NCBI GenBank assembly: GCA_025350985.1
Contig: JANXWU010000057.1
Span: 1-10,450, forward strand
Length of the DNA stretch: 10,450 nt
From: Spartobacteria bacterium
GTDB taxonomy: Bacteria > Verrucomicrobiota > Verrucomicrobiia > Chthoniobacterales > Chthoniobacteraceae
Direction: 5' to 3'
Made by a program: the position numbers and the translations under genes. This document shows positions 1 through 6,746 of the stretch, one piece after another (within the stretch, counting starts at the first letter, position 1; every line of letters starts with the position of its first letter). The notes beneath the pieces are model-generated. The model ran no database searches. It saw only the letters and a program-made list of their open reading frames with translations, and had not been told where the DNA came from.

Positions 1-204
1 GTTGAAAACGCTGAACGGCGTTTCGAGTTGCGGCGGGCGCGCGGTCAGTCGGAGGAGCGGGCGCTTTTGCGGATAGCGAACGAGCGGACGCGCGCCATTT
101 TCAAACGGCAGGGTAATCGTCGCGTCTCCGGCACGCAGCCACGGCGCGGCGGCTAACCCCGTGCCGAGCATGGCGGCTTGGTGCAGGAATTCGCGTCGGT
201 TCAT
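1..204 (-). CDS. Tat-exported sulfite-oxidase-like molybdopterin oxidoreductase, N-terminal part
   Basis: Reverse-strand reading frame starting with ATG at 204-202 and open to the window edge, so only the first 68 residues are present. It begins MNRREFLHQAAMLGTGLAAA, a twin-arginine (RREFL) signal followed by a hydrophobic stretch and a likely cleavage site near APWLRA. This indicates export in folded form, usual for cofactor-loaded periplasmic enzymes. The following region, including RPLVRYPQKRPLLRLTARPP and then LETPFSVFN, resembles the start of the mature part of sulfite-oxidase-family molybdopterin enzymes, where PxQLETP and the segment after it precede the Moco domain. The Moco cysteine and catalytic residues lie outside the window, so substrate and completeness cannot be judged. 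It starts 6 nt after the stop of the uracil-DNA glycosylase gene and is probably co-transcribed with it. No Shine-Dalgarno sequence is visible. Another Tat-exported molybdoenzyme is the main alternative. Confidence 0.72.
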   Translation of the reverse strand, partial: MNRREFLHQAAMLGTGLAAAPWLRAGDATITLPFENGARPLVRYPQKRPLLRLTARPPQLETPFSVFN

Positions 205-210
205 GGGACG

Positions 211-1086
211 TCAGGCCTTGGTCAGAAAAAAATTGCGCTGCTTTTCGGAGATCGGTCGGCCGAGGCGTTCGAGGACTTGCAGCATGTCTTCCCAGACTTT
301 TCGCTTTTCGCTGAGCGACTGGTTGCGCAGCAGATAGGCGGGGTGATAGGTCGCCATCAACGGGATGCTGTGGAATTCGTGCCAGCGTCCGCGCAGCGAA
401 TTCATCGGCGCAGTTTCGTTGAGCAATCCTTGCATCGCCGTCGCGCCGAGGGCGACGAGCACGCGCGGCTGGATGATCTCGATCTGCTCGCGCAAATAGG
501 GGAGGCACGTTTCCATTTCCGACGGCCTCGGCTTCCGATTGCCGGACTCGCCCGCCGGCATGTCGGGTCGGCATTTGAGGACATTCCCGATGTAAATGTC
601 GGCGCGGGTGAAGCCCATCGCCTCGATGATTTTCGTGAGCAACTGACCGGCTTTTCCGACGAACGGCTCGCCTTGCAAATCCTCGTCCGCGCCGGGCGCT
701 TCGCCGACGAACATCAACTCCGCCTCCGGGTTGCCGACGCCGAAGACGACTTGCGTGCGCGACGCCGCGAGGTGCGCGCATTTCACGCAGACCAGCACGC
801 GCTCGCGCATGGCGGCGAGGCGCGAGGCTTTGGAACCTGTCGCCTCGGAAAGTTTGGCGGAAGCGGGGGGCGCGGCAGCGATGAATGTTGAAGCCGCGCC
901 GCCGGAGGTCGGAAGCTGACCGGTGCGCTCGGGTAAATGGACGGCCGAAAGTTTTGCCGGTGCGGCTGGTTTCGCCGCGACGAGCTTTTTCAAAGACGCG
1001 CGGGAGGCTCGAAGTTTGCGGCCATCGCCGCTGATTTGTTGGAGTGAGTCGTGGACGATTTGGACGGCTTGGTCGAAGTGGCTCAT
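211..1086 (-). CDS. Family 4 uracil-DNA glycosylase (Fe-S type)
   Basis: Cytosolic repair enzyme that would excise uracil from DNA, the first step of base-excision repair. From ATG at 1086 it has 291 residues. Residues 1-95 are a low-complexity, Ala/Lys/Pro-rich extension not needed for the fold. The glycosylase domain runs from about 98 to 275. It shows the family-4 motif [12 protein letters not shown] (128-139), the FVGKAGQLL segment that follows, and the second active-site motif HPAYLLR (248-254). Four cysteines, C100, C103, C172 and C194, match the 4Fe-4S ligands. The spacing between the last two is about six residues longer than in the Thermus enzyme, owing to an insert at DMPAGES; this variant is known to me from other bacteria. 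An upstream in-frame ATG at 1161 would add 25 residues, but MSHFDQAVQ is the more natural start; neither has a ribosome-binding site. It leads an apparent two-gene unit with the molybdoenzyme. Type-5 UDG is unlikely given these motifs. Confidence 0.9.
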   Translation of the reverse strand: MSHFDQAVQIVHDSLQQISGDGRKLRASRASLKKLVAAKPAAPAKLSAVHLPERTGQLPTSGGAASTFIAAAPPASAKLSEATGSKASRLAAMRERVLVCVKCAHLAASRTQVVFGVGNPEAELMFVGEAPGADEDLQGEPFVGKAGQLLTKIIEAMGFTRADIYIGNVLKCRPDMPAGESGNRKPRPSEMETCLPYLREQIEIIQPRVLVALGATAMQGLLNETAPMNSLRGRWHEFHSIPLMATYHPAYLLRNQSLSEKRKVWEDMLQVLERLGRPISEKQRNFFLTKA

Positions 1087-1264
1087 CGGAGGTGGGGCAT
1101 TCAACAGCGGGCAGACGACGGCTGTCGAGCGCGCAAAATAGGAGCGGGAAACGACTGCCATTCCGCGGATTTACAGGGAATGAGGCAAGAAGAAACCGGA
1201 GGTCGGTAAAGGAGGGACGCCGGCCCGTTCCTGCTCCCTTGAACCCGGCGTGAAATCAAGGGAA

Positions 1265-1363
1265 TCATCCACAGATTACACAGATTTACGCAGATTTGAT
1301 TTAAAGAGGGGGGCTGCGCGACGTTGAATAAAATCTGTGAAAATCTGTGTAATCTGTGGATGA
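1265..1363. repeat. Perfect 23-bp inverted repeat with decamer-like internal repeats
   Basis: The 311-nt gap between the glycosylase start (1086) and the pseudouridine synthase stop (1398) is non-coding. Its only recognisable content is this palindrome. The left arm at 1265-1287 begins TCATCCACAGATTACACAG. The right arm at 1341-1363 is its exact reverse complement over 23 bp. Pairing continues imperfectly for about 10 bp inward (1288-1297 with 1331-1340, 8 of 10), leaving a central loop of roughly 33 nt. Each arm is built of near-tandem units of the form CACAGATT(T/A). The outermost nine bases of each arm, TCATCCACA, differ from the E. coli DnaA box TTATCCACA at one position. It may be one copy of a dispersed palindromic repeat, and a transcript hairpin here could also end rluD transcription. 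Both roles are inference. I see no ORF or promoter in the flanks 1087-1264 and 1364-1397. Confidence 0.85.
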
Positions 1364-1397
1364 AATGAGCCTCTGAAGAAGTTCCTAAGTTCGAGGA

Positions 1398-2306
1398 TCA
1401 ACGGTCCGTTCCTGCCAGTGCCGCCGCGAAGTCGTCAGGGATCGGCGCTTCAAATTCCATCCACCCTTTCGTCCTCGGATGGAAAAATCCGAGCCGCCAC
1501 GCGTGTAGCATCTGGCGCGGAAACGCGCCGGGACTGCGCGCGTAAAGTTTGTCGCCCAGCAGCGGGTGGTCGAGGTATTTGAGATGCACGCGAATCTGGT
1601 GCGTGCGGCCGGTGTGCAGCGTGCATTCGACCAGCGACGCGCCTTCGATTTCGCGCAGAATTCGGAAGGTCGTTTTGGCCGCGCGTCCGCTTTCGACGAC
1701 GGCCATTCGTTGCCGGTGGTTGGGGTCGCGGCCAATCGGCGCTTCCACGAGCAGCGCGCGATTTTTGAAATGGCCGCGCGCGAGGGCGAGGTAGATTTTT
1801 TTCACCTCCCGCCCGGCGAACTGCGCGGAGAGCCGCTGGTGCGCGGCGTCGTTTTTCGCGACGACGAGGCAGCCGCTCGTGTCCTTGTCGAGGCGATGCA
1901 CGATGCCGGGACGCTCGACGCCGCCGATGGCTGAGAGGGCTTTGAAGTGATGCAAGAGCCCGTTGACGAGCGTGCCGCTGCGCGCGCCGGCGCCGGGGTG
2001 GACGCTGAGGCCCGGCGCTTTGTCGAGCACTGCAAGCTCGTCGTCTTCAAACAGGATGCGGAGCGGAATTTCCTCCGCCGCGATCAGCGAGGATTCCGGC
2101 GGCGGTTCGCGCAGGACGACCGCGTCTCCGGCCTGGAGTTTGGTTTTAGGCTTCGCGGGCTGGCCGTTGAGCAGGATGTGCCCGGCCTTGGCCAGACTTT
2201 GAATGCGAGAGCGCGACCAGTGCGGCGCTTGGGTGACGAGGAAATGGTCGAGCCGGGAGCCGGCCTGCTCTGCGGAAACCAAAAACTCCAGGCGGGCCAA
2301 GGTCAC
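1398..2306 (-). CDS. rluD: RluA/RluD-family 23S rRNA pseudouridine synthase
   Basis: Cytosolic enzyme converting specific uridines in structured RNA to pseudouridine; RluD homologues modify helix 69 of 23S rRNA. The protein has 302 residues, normal for the family. An S4-type RNA-binding domain lies at about residues 15-65 (SRLDHFLVTQ, SRSRIQSLAKAGHILLNG). The catalytic domain follows, with the signature HRLDKDTSG at 138-146 and catalytic Asp140. Further conserved segments are KKIYLALARG and TGRTHQIRVHLKYLDHPLLGD. The start is a GTG at 2306-2304 that overlaps the TGA of the upstream lipoprotein gene (2305-2303) in a GTGA arrangement, so it is probably translated by coupling. The exact target position, and hence the rluD symbol rather than rluC or another paralogue, is inferred from overall similarity including the S4 domain. 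Confidence 0.92.
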   Translation of the reverse strand: MTLARLEFLVSAEQAGSRLDHFLVTQAPHWSRSRIQSLAKAGHILLNGQPAKPKTKLQAGDAVVLREPPPESSLIAAEEIPLRILFEDDELAVLDKAPGLSVHPGAGARSGTLVNGLLHHFKALSAIGGVERPGIVHRLDKDTSGCLVVAKNDAAHQRLSAQFAGREVKKIYLALARGHFKNRALLVEAPIGRDPNHRQRMAVVESGRAAKTTFRILREIEGASLVECTLHTGRTHQIRVHLKYLDHPLLGDKLYARSPGAFPRQMLHAWRLGFFHPRTKGWMEFEAPIPDDFAAALAGTDR

Positions 2307-2443
2307 CGTGCCGTCCCATTTAACCGCGCGTCGGCTCCCTTGTCGGGGTGCGTCCAGCCGGTGTTAAAAAACGCGCGATCCTCGGGGTCTTTCGCGCAGC
2401 CCGCCAAAACCAGAACCGCTGCGAGGGCGAGAAGGCATTTCAT
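2303..2443 (-). CDS. Small lipoprotein (46 aa)
   Basis: Starting at ATG 2443-2441 this frame encodes a signal peptide MKCLLALAAVLVLAGC with a clear lipobox (LAGC, Cys at residue 16), followed by a 30-residue hydrophilic mature part. Lipidation and membrane anchoring in the periplasm are therefore expected. The residue after Cys is Ala and then Lys, which does not match the Asp+2 inner-membrane retention signal of enterobacteria, so outer-membrane sorting is possible. The mature segment, with DPEDRAFFNTGW, matches no domain I recognise and no function can be assigned. The frame is open further upstream to an ATG at 2545, but the signal peptide fixes the start here. Its TGA overlaps the GTG start of the pseudouridine synthase, so the two form one transcription unit. 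No Shine-Dalgarno sequence precedes it; TTTTTAAGTAACGCG is immediately upstream. Confidence 0.75.
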   Translation of the reverse strand: MKCLLALAAVLVLAGCAKDPEDRAFFNTGWTHPDKGADARLNGTAR

Positions 2444-2544
2444 CGCGTTACTTAAAAAGAGGCGTGATGGGTTTGCAATGCTCAAGGCAGCGGCGAAGGA
2501 AAATGGGTTGAGGAACAGGCGTTCACGATTATGTTCGCGATTCA

Positions 2545-2576
2545 ATGTTTCACCGCTTCACCTGGCGGCGGAACAT
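2545..2576. other. Imperfect stem-loop in the divergent lipoprotein/rhodanese intergenic region
   Basis: The 156-nt region between the divergent starts at 2443 and 2600 has no further gene. It contains an imperfect hairpin: ATGTTTCACCGC (2545-2556) pairs at 10 of 12 positions with GCGGCGGAACAT (2565-2576) around an 8-nt loop. It lies 23 nt before the rhodanese start and would be in its 5' leader if transcription starts upstream. It could be an operator, an RNA structure or chance. No convincing sigma-70 promoter pair was found on either strand here. Confidence 0.3.
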
Positions 2577-2599
2577 CCTTAACTCCAATCCAAAATAAC

Positions 2600-2986
2600 A
2601 TGAAGAAACTACTCACCCTCCTCTCGACCATTTGCTTTGCCGCGACCGTTGTCGCCGGAGAATACCCGGACATTAGCATCAAGGAACTGAAGTCGGCCAT
2701 CGCGGACAAAAAAGCCGTGGTCATTGATGTCAACGGAAGCGAATCCTGGCAAAAGGGGCACATCCCGACGGCGGTGGATTTCGGCGCGAATCGCGACAAG
2801 CTCGCCTCCGTCCTGCCTGCGGACAAAAATGCGCTCGTCGTGGCCTATTGCGGCGGACCGCAATGCAATGCTTACACCGCCGCCGCGAAGGCCGCGGAGA
2901 AGCTCGGCTACACCAACGTGAAGCATCTCTCCGCTGGCATTTCCGGCTGGGCGCAAGCCGGCGAGAAGATGGAAAAAGGCAACTAA
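2600..2986 (+). CDS. Exported single-domain rhodanese-like protein
   Basis: 128-residue protein starting at ATG 2600. MKKLLTLLSTICFAATVVAG is a Sec signal peptide with probable cleavage after residue 19 or 20, so the mature protein is periplasmic. The rest is one rhodanese domain: VVIDVNGSESWQKGHIPTAV (39-58) is the usual D-V...GHIPGA strand, AYCGGPQCNAY (82-92) is the active-site loop, and LSAGISGWAQAG (110-121) is the C-terminal glycine-tryptophan motif. Cys84 is the expected persulfide-carrying nucleophile. The six-residue loop ends in a second cysteine (Cys89) instead of the Arg of classical thiosulfate sulfurtransferases, and DVN replaces the common DVR. The sulfur donor or acceptor is unknown; a cysteine-pair redox role is also possible. 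The longer frame starting upstream at 2531 would bury the signal peptide, so ATG 2600 is preferred. It is monocistronic, closed by a terminator 18 nt after the stop. Confidence 0.88.
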   Translation: MKKLLTLLSTICFAATVVAGEYPDISIKELKSAIADKKAVVIDVNGSESWQKGHIPTAVDFGANRDKLASVLPADKNALVVAYCGGPQCNAYTAAAKAAEKLGYTNVKHLSAGISGWAQAGEKMEKGN

Positions 2987-3004
2987 ACCTGTAAGTCTCA
3001 AACC

Positions 3005-3046
3005 ACGGGCGCTCCCAGTTTCGGCGGGGAGCGCCCGTTTTGTTTT
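3005..3046 (+). terminator. Rho-independent terminator after the rhodanese gene
   Basis: ACGGGCGCTCCC (3005-3016) and GGGAGCGCCCGT (3027-3038) are perfectly complementary over 12 bp around a 10-nt loop. They are followed by a T-rich tract (TTTTGTTTT, 3038-3046). It lies 18 nt past the rhodanese stop. The leftward monohaem gene ends at 3064, so the same hairpin probably serves both convergent genes, though the T tract is weaker on that side (TGGTTTGAGA). Confidence 0.9.
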
Positions 3047-3063
3047 GATGATTGGCCCGACAA

Positions 3064-4332
3064 TTACCAGCCGGGGGGCAAGTCGTTCAGCGTCGCTTTC
3101 AAGATGCTGTGAATGGTTTGTTTTTCCGCAGGCGGAAGGTAGGCGTATTCCTTGTCTGGTCGTTGCAGACTTAAGGCCAAGCCTAGGTGTCTATACACGC
3201 CTTGCTTGATGACAGCGGGGAGGCTTTGAAAGAGCGGACTGTAGATCAAGTAGCTGCAACGATGCGCGAAGAGGCGCGTGCGAAGATCAAAGTCCTTTAA
3301 CGACTTGCCAGCCGGGTTGGGGCGTCGGTCCTTCAGAAAGTCAGTTTTATAAGACTTATCCCCGGTGACGCCGCCTGCGGGTAAAGGCGCTTCGCCGGCA
3401 AATAAAAGGTAACGGGTTATCAACCGGGCTTGTTGGTCCAAATCCGCCGCGTGCTCCGACGTTAGGCGTCCGTGGTCTGAGTCGAGGTAAGTGCGTGTCC
3501 GATAGATGGCTTCGACCGCGCGGTTGACAAAGCCGGCCTGATGTTCGTGCAGAAGTTGTGGAAGAATATCGCTGGTGGCCGCGGGATAGCGCGCGAAATC
3601 AAACTGCTTGCCGGGTGGCATCCGATAAGTGCTCGTGCCCTGCGGGGAGAGCCGTCCGATGAGGTTGCCCCAATGCTTCATGGAGTCAGGAGCGCCCGTG
3701 ACATACCAGCCGCCAAAGCGCTGATCCAACGGAATCTCGTGCCCTGACTTTTCCTGACGGAAGGCATCCAAGCTCCCGCCAGTTGGACCGGGCAAGACAG
3801 ACTTAATCACCAAACCCGGAACATAGCCGGTGTCAGCGCTGGCGTGACATTTCAGGCAGCGCTCCGACCGTTCGATGCGGATGGGACTGGCACTTTTTGG
3901 AATGTCGAAGATATAGAAGATGCCGCCTAGGTCGGCGTCCAGTGAGACGATCTCGATGCGACCACCGGGGACATAGCCAAGGTATAAGTCATCGGAGAAG
4001 TAGAGGGCGCGCGGATTGGATGGGGAGATAAGACTTAGTTGCAGGCTGGTGGTGGAGAAGACCAGCATCTGGGAGCTGGCGGGAATCTCCAGAGCTTTGA
4101 GCAGGCTGAGGACGAATGTCTTTTCATTGCTTCGGTCTAGGTCGAGGCGACCTGACTCCAAGTTGTCTTTTAAGCGCGTAAACCGGTCGGTGGGCGTGCG
4201 CTCGAAGTAGTGATGCGGAGACTTAAGGACATCCTTATAACTCGCCGCCAACACCAATGGGCCGGGCGCGAAGCAAAGGACCGCAGCAAGCAGGCGTGCT
4301 GCGTTCACCAGTCTGAGCGAAGTCGCCCACAT
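3064..4332 (-). CDS. Exported monohaem c-type cytochrome-like protein, function unknown
   Basis: 422 residues starting at ATG 4332. Residues 1-30 form a signal peptide (basic MWATSLRLVNAAR, then a hydrophobic core, cleavage near LAA), so the protein is periplasmic or outer-membrane associated. One CxxCH haem-attachment site, CLKCH at 159-163, follows SPIRIERSERC. The surrounding sequence is not that of a compact class I cytochrome c: about 150 residues precede the haem site and 260 follow. Conserved-looking segments include GYVPGLVIKSVLPG, FGGWYVTGAP and SMKHWGNLIGRLSP. I associate this layout with uncharacterised cytochrome-like proteins of planctomycetes and verrucomicrobia, from memory and not from a search. 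The axial ligand distal to the haem is not identifiable. The start lies 9 nt after the stop of the M48 protease gene, so the two are probably co-transcribed. GC content appears lower than in flanking genes. Electron transfer or a haem-dependent sensor/peroxidase role are possible; none is proven. Confidence 0.8.
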   Translation of the reverse strand: MWATSLRLVNAARLLAAVLCFAPGPLVLAASYKDVLKSPHHYFERTPTDRFTRLKDNLESGRLDLDRSNEKTFVLSLLKALEIPASSQMLVFSTTSLQLSLISPSNPRALYFSDDLYLGYVPGGRIEIVSLDADLGGIFYIFDIPKSASPIRIERSERCLKCHASADTGYVPGLVIKSVLPGPTGGSLDAFRQEKSGHEIPLDQRFGGWYVTGAPDSMKHWGNLIGRLSPQGTSTYRMPPGKQFDFARYPAATSDILPQLLHEHQAGFVNRAVEAIYRTRTYLDSDHGRLTSEHAADLDQQARLITRYLLFAGEAPLPAGGVTGDKSYKTDFLKDRRPNPAGKSLKDFDLRTRLFAHRCSYLIYSPLFQSLPAVIKQGVYRHLGLALSLQRPDKEYAYLPPAEKQTIHSILKATLNDLPPGW

Positions 4333-4341
4333 GAGGGCGAC

Positions 4342-5520
4342 TTACTTCGGGGGCGACCCTGGAGTTTCGAAGGATCGCTGTAGCTCTTCAAGGCGCTGCT
4401 GATTGGCTTGATGCACTTTGTTGGCGTTGCTTTTGGCGCGGGAGAAAGCTGGCATCGCCAGGGCTAGGAGGACGGCGAACACCGCGATGGTGACGAGCAC
4501 GCTGCTGGAGCCGCCCGTGCGCCCACCAGGTGAGAGCAGCGCGAAGAGATAAGCGAGCGGATGCCGCGCGGAAGACCTGGGAGTGACGCCGTCGCGCAGG
4601 GAAACGAGGTTATAAACGCGCTGGCAAAGGGTGGGATAACCAGAAGTAAGTTCATGCCAGGAGACAAAGAAGCCGCGCGCGGCTTGGTGTTGTTTGGCAA
4701 AGGCTTCGGCGTTCATCAAGTTGCCAGCCACCTTGCCACCGGAGAGGTTCATCATCGCTTGGATGCCGCCGTTGAAGTCATTGCAGGCAAAGGCTCCGTG
4801 ACGATCGCAAGTGGCCTCGCACGCCCGGCTATACGCGGGACCGAGCAGCGGCAGAATACGTCCGGGTAAGAGTAATAGGAGCTTGAGGATGTGACCGCGC
4901 TTTATGTGTCCGAGTTCATGCCCGAGAATGAAGCGCATGCGCGCCGAGTCTTCGCCGCAGGCTTCGAGCATGTCGGAGAAGACGACGACGAAATTGCGCT
5001 GGAGGAAACGGGTGGCAAAGGCGTTCAACAAGCCGCCCTGTTGAATGACGTAGAGCGCGGGCATTTGAGCTACGTCCAGTTGCACGCACACGCTTTCAAA
5101 GGTGCGGTGCAGCTTGGGTAATTGCTCCTCGGTCACGCGCACGCCTTCCGATTTGAGGTAGCCAATTAAGAGTCCGTGCCCGAGCCAGACGAAGAGGGCG
5201 ATAAAAGGCCCGTAGAAAATGACAAAGATCGCGGCCAGCAACCATCCGAGGATCGAGACGATTATGACGATCTTGAGGTAAGTGCTTTCTTTCGGAGTAG
5301 TCAGGTTTTCCAAAGTGAGCGGGCCGTCAGCATCCTTCACCTCGGGGACGGAAAATGGCGCAACCGGCTCCGCGGGGACGCTCAAGGGCGGAGGGGTATC
5401 CAGCGGAACCATCCGGATGTGCTTGGAGCAATGGGGACAGGTGACATCGGAGTGGGCGGCTTCCGGCTCGGCGGAAATCCGGCCTCCGCATTCAGGACAG
5501 GTGAACTTGATTTGAGACAT
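4342..5520 (-). CDS. M48-family membrane metalloprotease with N-terminal zinc ribbon
   Basis: 392 residues. An N-terminal zinc ribbon has C8-C11 (CPEC) and C28-C31 (CPHC). A Pro-rich linker reaches about residue 75. Two adjacent hydrophobic segments at about 82-120 are likely membrane helices. The M48 (HtpX/Ste24-like) catalytic domain has HELGH at 201-205 supplying two zinc-binding histidines and the catalytic Glu202; the third ligand is probably in SRACEATCDR (231-240). Near 341-358 is another hydrophobic helix, followed by a charged tail (NKVHQANQQRLEEL). Family members cleave misfolded or specific membrane proteins; here the active site could face the cytosol, with the ribbon binding a partner or a regulatory site. 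The substrate is unknown. The ATG at 5520 is preceded by CCCCCCTGCC, not a Shine-Dalgarno sequence. It heads the unit that includes the monohaem gene 9 nt downstream, which suggests but does not prove a shared envelope-related task. Confidence 0.87.
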   Translation of the reverse strand: MSQIKFTCPECGGRISAEPEAAHSDVTCPHCSKHIRMVPLDTPPPLSVPAEPVAPFSVPEVKDADGPLTLENLTTPKESTYLKIVIIVSILGWLLAAIFVIFYGPFIALFVWLGHGLLIGYLKSEGVRVTEEQLPKLHRTFESVCVQLDVAQMPALYVIQQGGLLNAFATRFLQRNFVVVFSDMLEACGEDSARMRFILGHELGHIKRGHILKLLLLLPGRILPLLGPAYSRACEATCDRHGAFACNDFNGGIQAMMNLSGGKVAGNLMNAEAFAKQHQAARGFFVSWHELTSGYPTLCQRVYNLVSLRDGVTPRSSARHPLAYLFALLSPGGRTGGSSSVLVTIAVFAVLLALAMPAFSRAKSNANKVHQANQQRLEELQRSFETPGSPPK

Positions 5521-5532
5521 GGCAGGGGGGCG

Positions 5533-5560
5533 ATTATGCAGGACGCGTGTTCTGGTTCAA
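5533..5560 (-). promoter_or_regulatory. Candidate sigma-70 promoter for the M48 protease unit
   Basis: On the reverse strand a TTGAAC box (5560-5555; 4 of 6 to TTGACA) is followed after 16 nt by CATAAT (5538-5533; 5 of 6 to TATAAT). It would start transcription only about 5-8 nt before the ATG at 5520, giving an almost leaderless mRNA, in keeping with the missing Shine-Dalgarno sequence. The match is suggestive only. No comparable pair was found for the divergent cyclase gene in the same 160-nt interval (5521-5680). Confidence 0.3.
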
Positions 5561-5680
5561 TCTATAAAAGGCGGTCGTGGCGGGAGGGCGGAATCGAAGG
5601 TTCAAGCTCCGAAATTTTCCCCACGCGGCAGAGTTGCAGTTTATCCGGCGCTGACGCAATCTCTCACGCGCGAACTGAAC

Positions 5681-6586
5681 ATGGGTGCAATCCTTCACAT
5701 TCAACCGGCCACGTCCGCGCCGTTCGAGGTGGCGATCAACAACACCGCCACCATCGGGAGGACGCGGGAGAACACGGTTTGCCTCAGTTTCAGTCCGCTG
5801 GTTTCCCGCCAGCACGCGATCATCCGCTGCCACAGCGGCAGCCATTATCAACTGGTCGATTTGGGCAGCCGCAACGGCACTTACGTCAACGATCAGCGCG
5901 TGGTGATGCCCGTCCCGCTTCAGGAAGGCGCGTGCATTCGCGTGGCGGAAAACGTGCTGACTTTCCACGAACGAACCGGCGAGGATGGGGATGAAAGTTT
6001 TCAGGTGACGATGGTGGGAGCCGCGGCCAGCATGGTGATGCAGGAACGCTTCGTCGCGCTGCTGGTCTGCGACATTCGCGGCTTCAGCACCATGTCGGAA
6101 AAGACCCCGACCGGTGAGTTGGCGGAATTACTCGGCGCGTGGTTTCGCGAGACGGGCAACATCGTGGCGCGCGTGGGCGGGACGGTGGACAAGTTCATCG
6201 GCGACGCCATGCTCGCGTACTGGAGCACCAGCACCAACGGCAAGGCCAATAGCGGCGCGGCCTTTTACGCCGCCCGGCAGATGCAGACTCTCGCCAGCGA
6301 GCGGAAGTGGCCCAACGGCGATCCCTTTCGCATCGCCATCGCCCTCCACCACGGGCGCGTCACCTGTAGCAACGTCGGCGTGGCGGCGGAACGGGACGCC
6401 ACCGTCGTCGGCGACGCGGTGAACACGGTGTTTCGCCTCGAAGCGGTCGCTAAAGAACTGAACCAGACGCTCGTAGTCTCCGGCGACATCGCCGAGCTTT
6501 TGCCCGACATCGTGAAATTCCAGGACTTTGGCGAGCGGGAGTTGAAGGGAAAGAGCCAGACCGTGCGCGTATTCGGTTTGGATTGA
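5681..6586 (+). CDS. FHA-domain class III adenylate/guanylate cyclase
   Basis: 301-residue soluble protein. An FHA phosphothreonine-binding domain occupies about residues 3-97, with GRTRENTV (26-33), SRQHA (42-46) and SRNGTYVN (63-70). A linker (98-122) leads to a class III nucleotide cyclase domain (123-299). Catalytic residues are in place: metal-binding Asp131 in CDIRGF and Asp175 in FIGDAML, Lys171 at the base-recognition position, and transition-state Asn248 and Arg252 in VNTVFRLE. Lys171 together with Thr241 in the preceding TVVGD strand fits ATP preference, so cAMP is the likely product. The enzyme would act as a homodimer in the cytosol, with activity or location controlled by binding of a phosphoprotein to the FHA domain, probably a Ser/Thr kinase substrate. 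No kinase, phosphatase or cAMP receptor is in the window. ATG 5681 is chosen because the FHA fold begins at once; the longer open frame from 5519 overlaps the divergent promoter region. Confidence 0.93.
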   Translation: MGAILHIQPATSAPFEVAINNTATIGRTRENTVCLSFSPLVSRQHAIIRCHSGSHYQLVDLGSRNGTYVNDQRVVMPVPLQEGACIRVAENVLTFHERTGEDGDESFQVTMVGAAASMVMQERFVALLVCDIRGFSTMSEKTPTGELAELLGAWFRETGNIVARVGGTVDKFIGDAMLAYWSTSTNGKANSGAAFYAARQMQTLASERKWPNGDPFRIAIALHHGRVTCSNVGVAAERDATVVGDAVNTVFRLEAVAKELNQTLVVSGDIAELLPDIVKFQDFGERELKGKSQTVRVFGLD

Positions 6587-6672
6587 AGGTGCGCTGCGAG
6601 GCGTGTCGTGGCCGGGCAGCGACAAAACATTTTACACCCGGCTCAATTCACCGTTCCTTGAGCCGCGACGGC

Positions 6673-6744
6673 GTCCCCGTAGTTCAACGGATAGAACGGA
6701 GGTTTCCTAAACCTCAAATGCGGGTTCGATTCCCGCCGGGGACA
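6673..6744 (+). tRNA. tRNA-Arg (anticodon CCU)
   Basis: A complete cloverleaf can be drawn. The acceptor stem is GTCCCCG (6673-6679) with CGGGGAC (6737-6743). The D arm is GTTC/GAAC. The anticodon stem GAGGT/ACCTC encloses loop TTCCTAA, with anticodon CCT at 6706-6708. The T arm is GCGGG/CCCGC with loop TTCGATT. The discriminator is A6744 and CCA is not encoded. It reads AGG codons. The gene starts 86 nt after the cyclase stop and its 3' end is 2 nt from the stop codon of the convergent glycosidase remnant. A 7-bp hairpin (GGCTCAA at 6640-6646, TTGAGCC at 6658-6664) lies just upstream; no clear promoter was seen. Confidence 0.96.
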
Positions 6745-6746
6745 AC

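Noticed and set aside
178..891. Rightward frame of 237 codons opposite the uracil-DNA glycosylase
   Set aside because: The reverse strand encodes a clear family-4 glycosylase; this frame is its high-GC antisense shadow and begins with no signal or domain.
1265..1363. CRISPR array or replication origin
   Set aside because: The repeats are arranged as one inverted pair with short internal decamers, with no spacers and no cas genes; two near-DnaA boxes alone, without AT-rich unwinding sequence or dnaA/dnaN neighbours, do not support an origin.
6673..6744. tRNA-Arg as the attachment site of an integrated island covering the glycosidase and IS
   Set aside because: No repeat of the tRNA 3' end was found elsewhere in the window and there is no integrase gene; adjacency alone is not enough.
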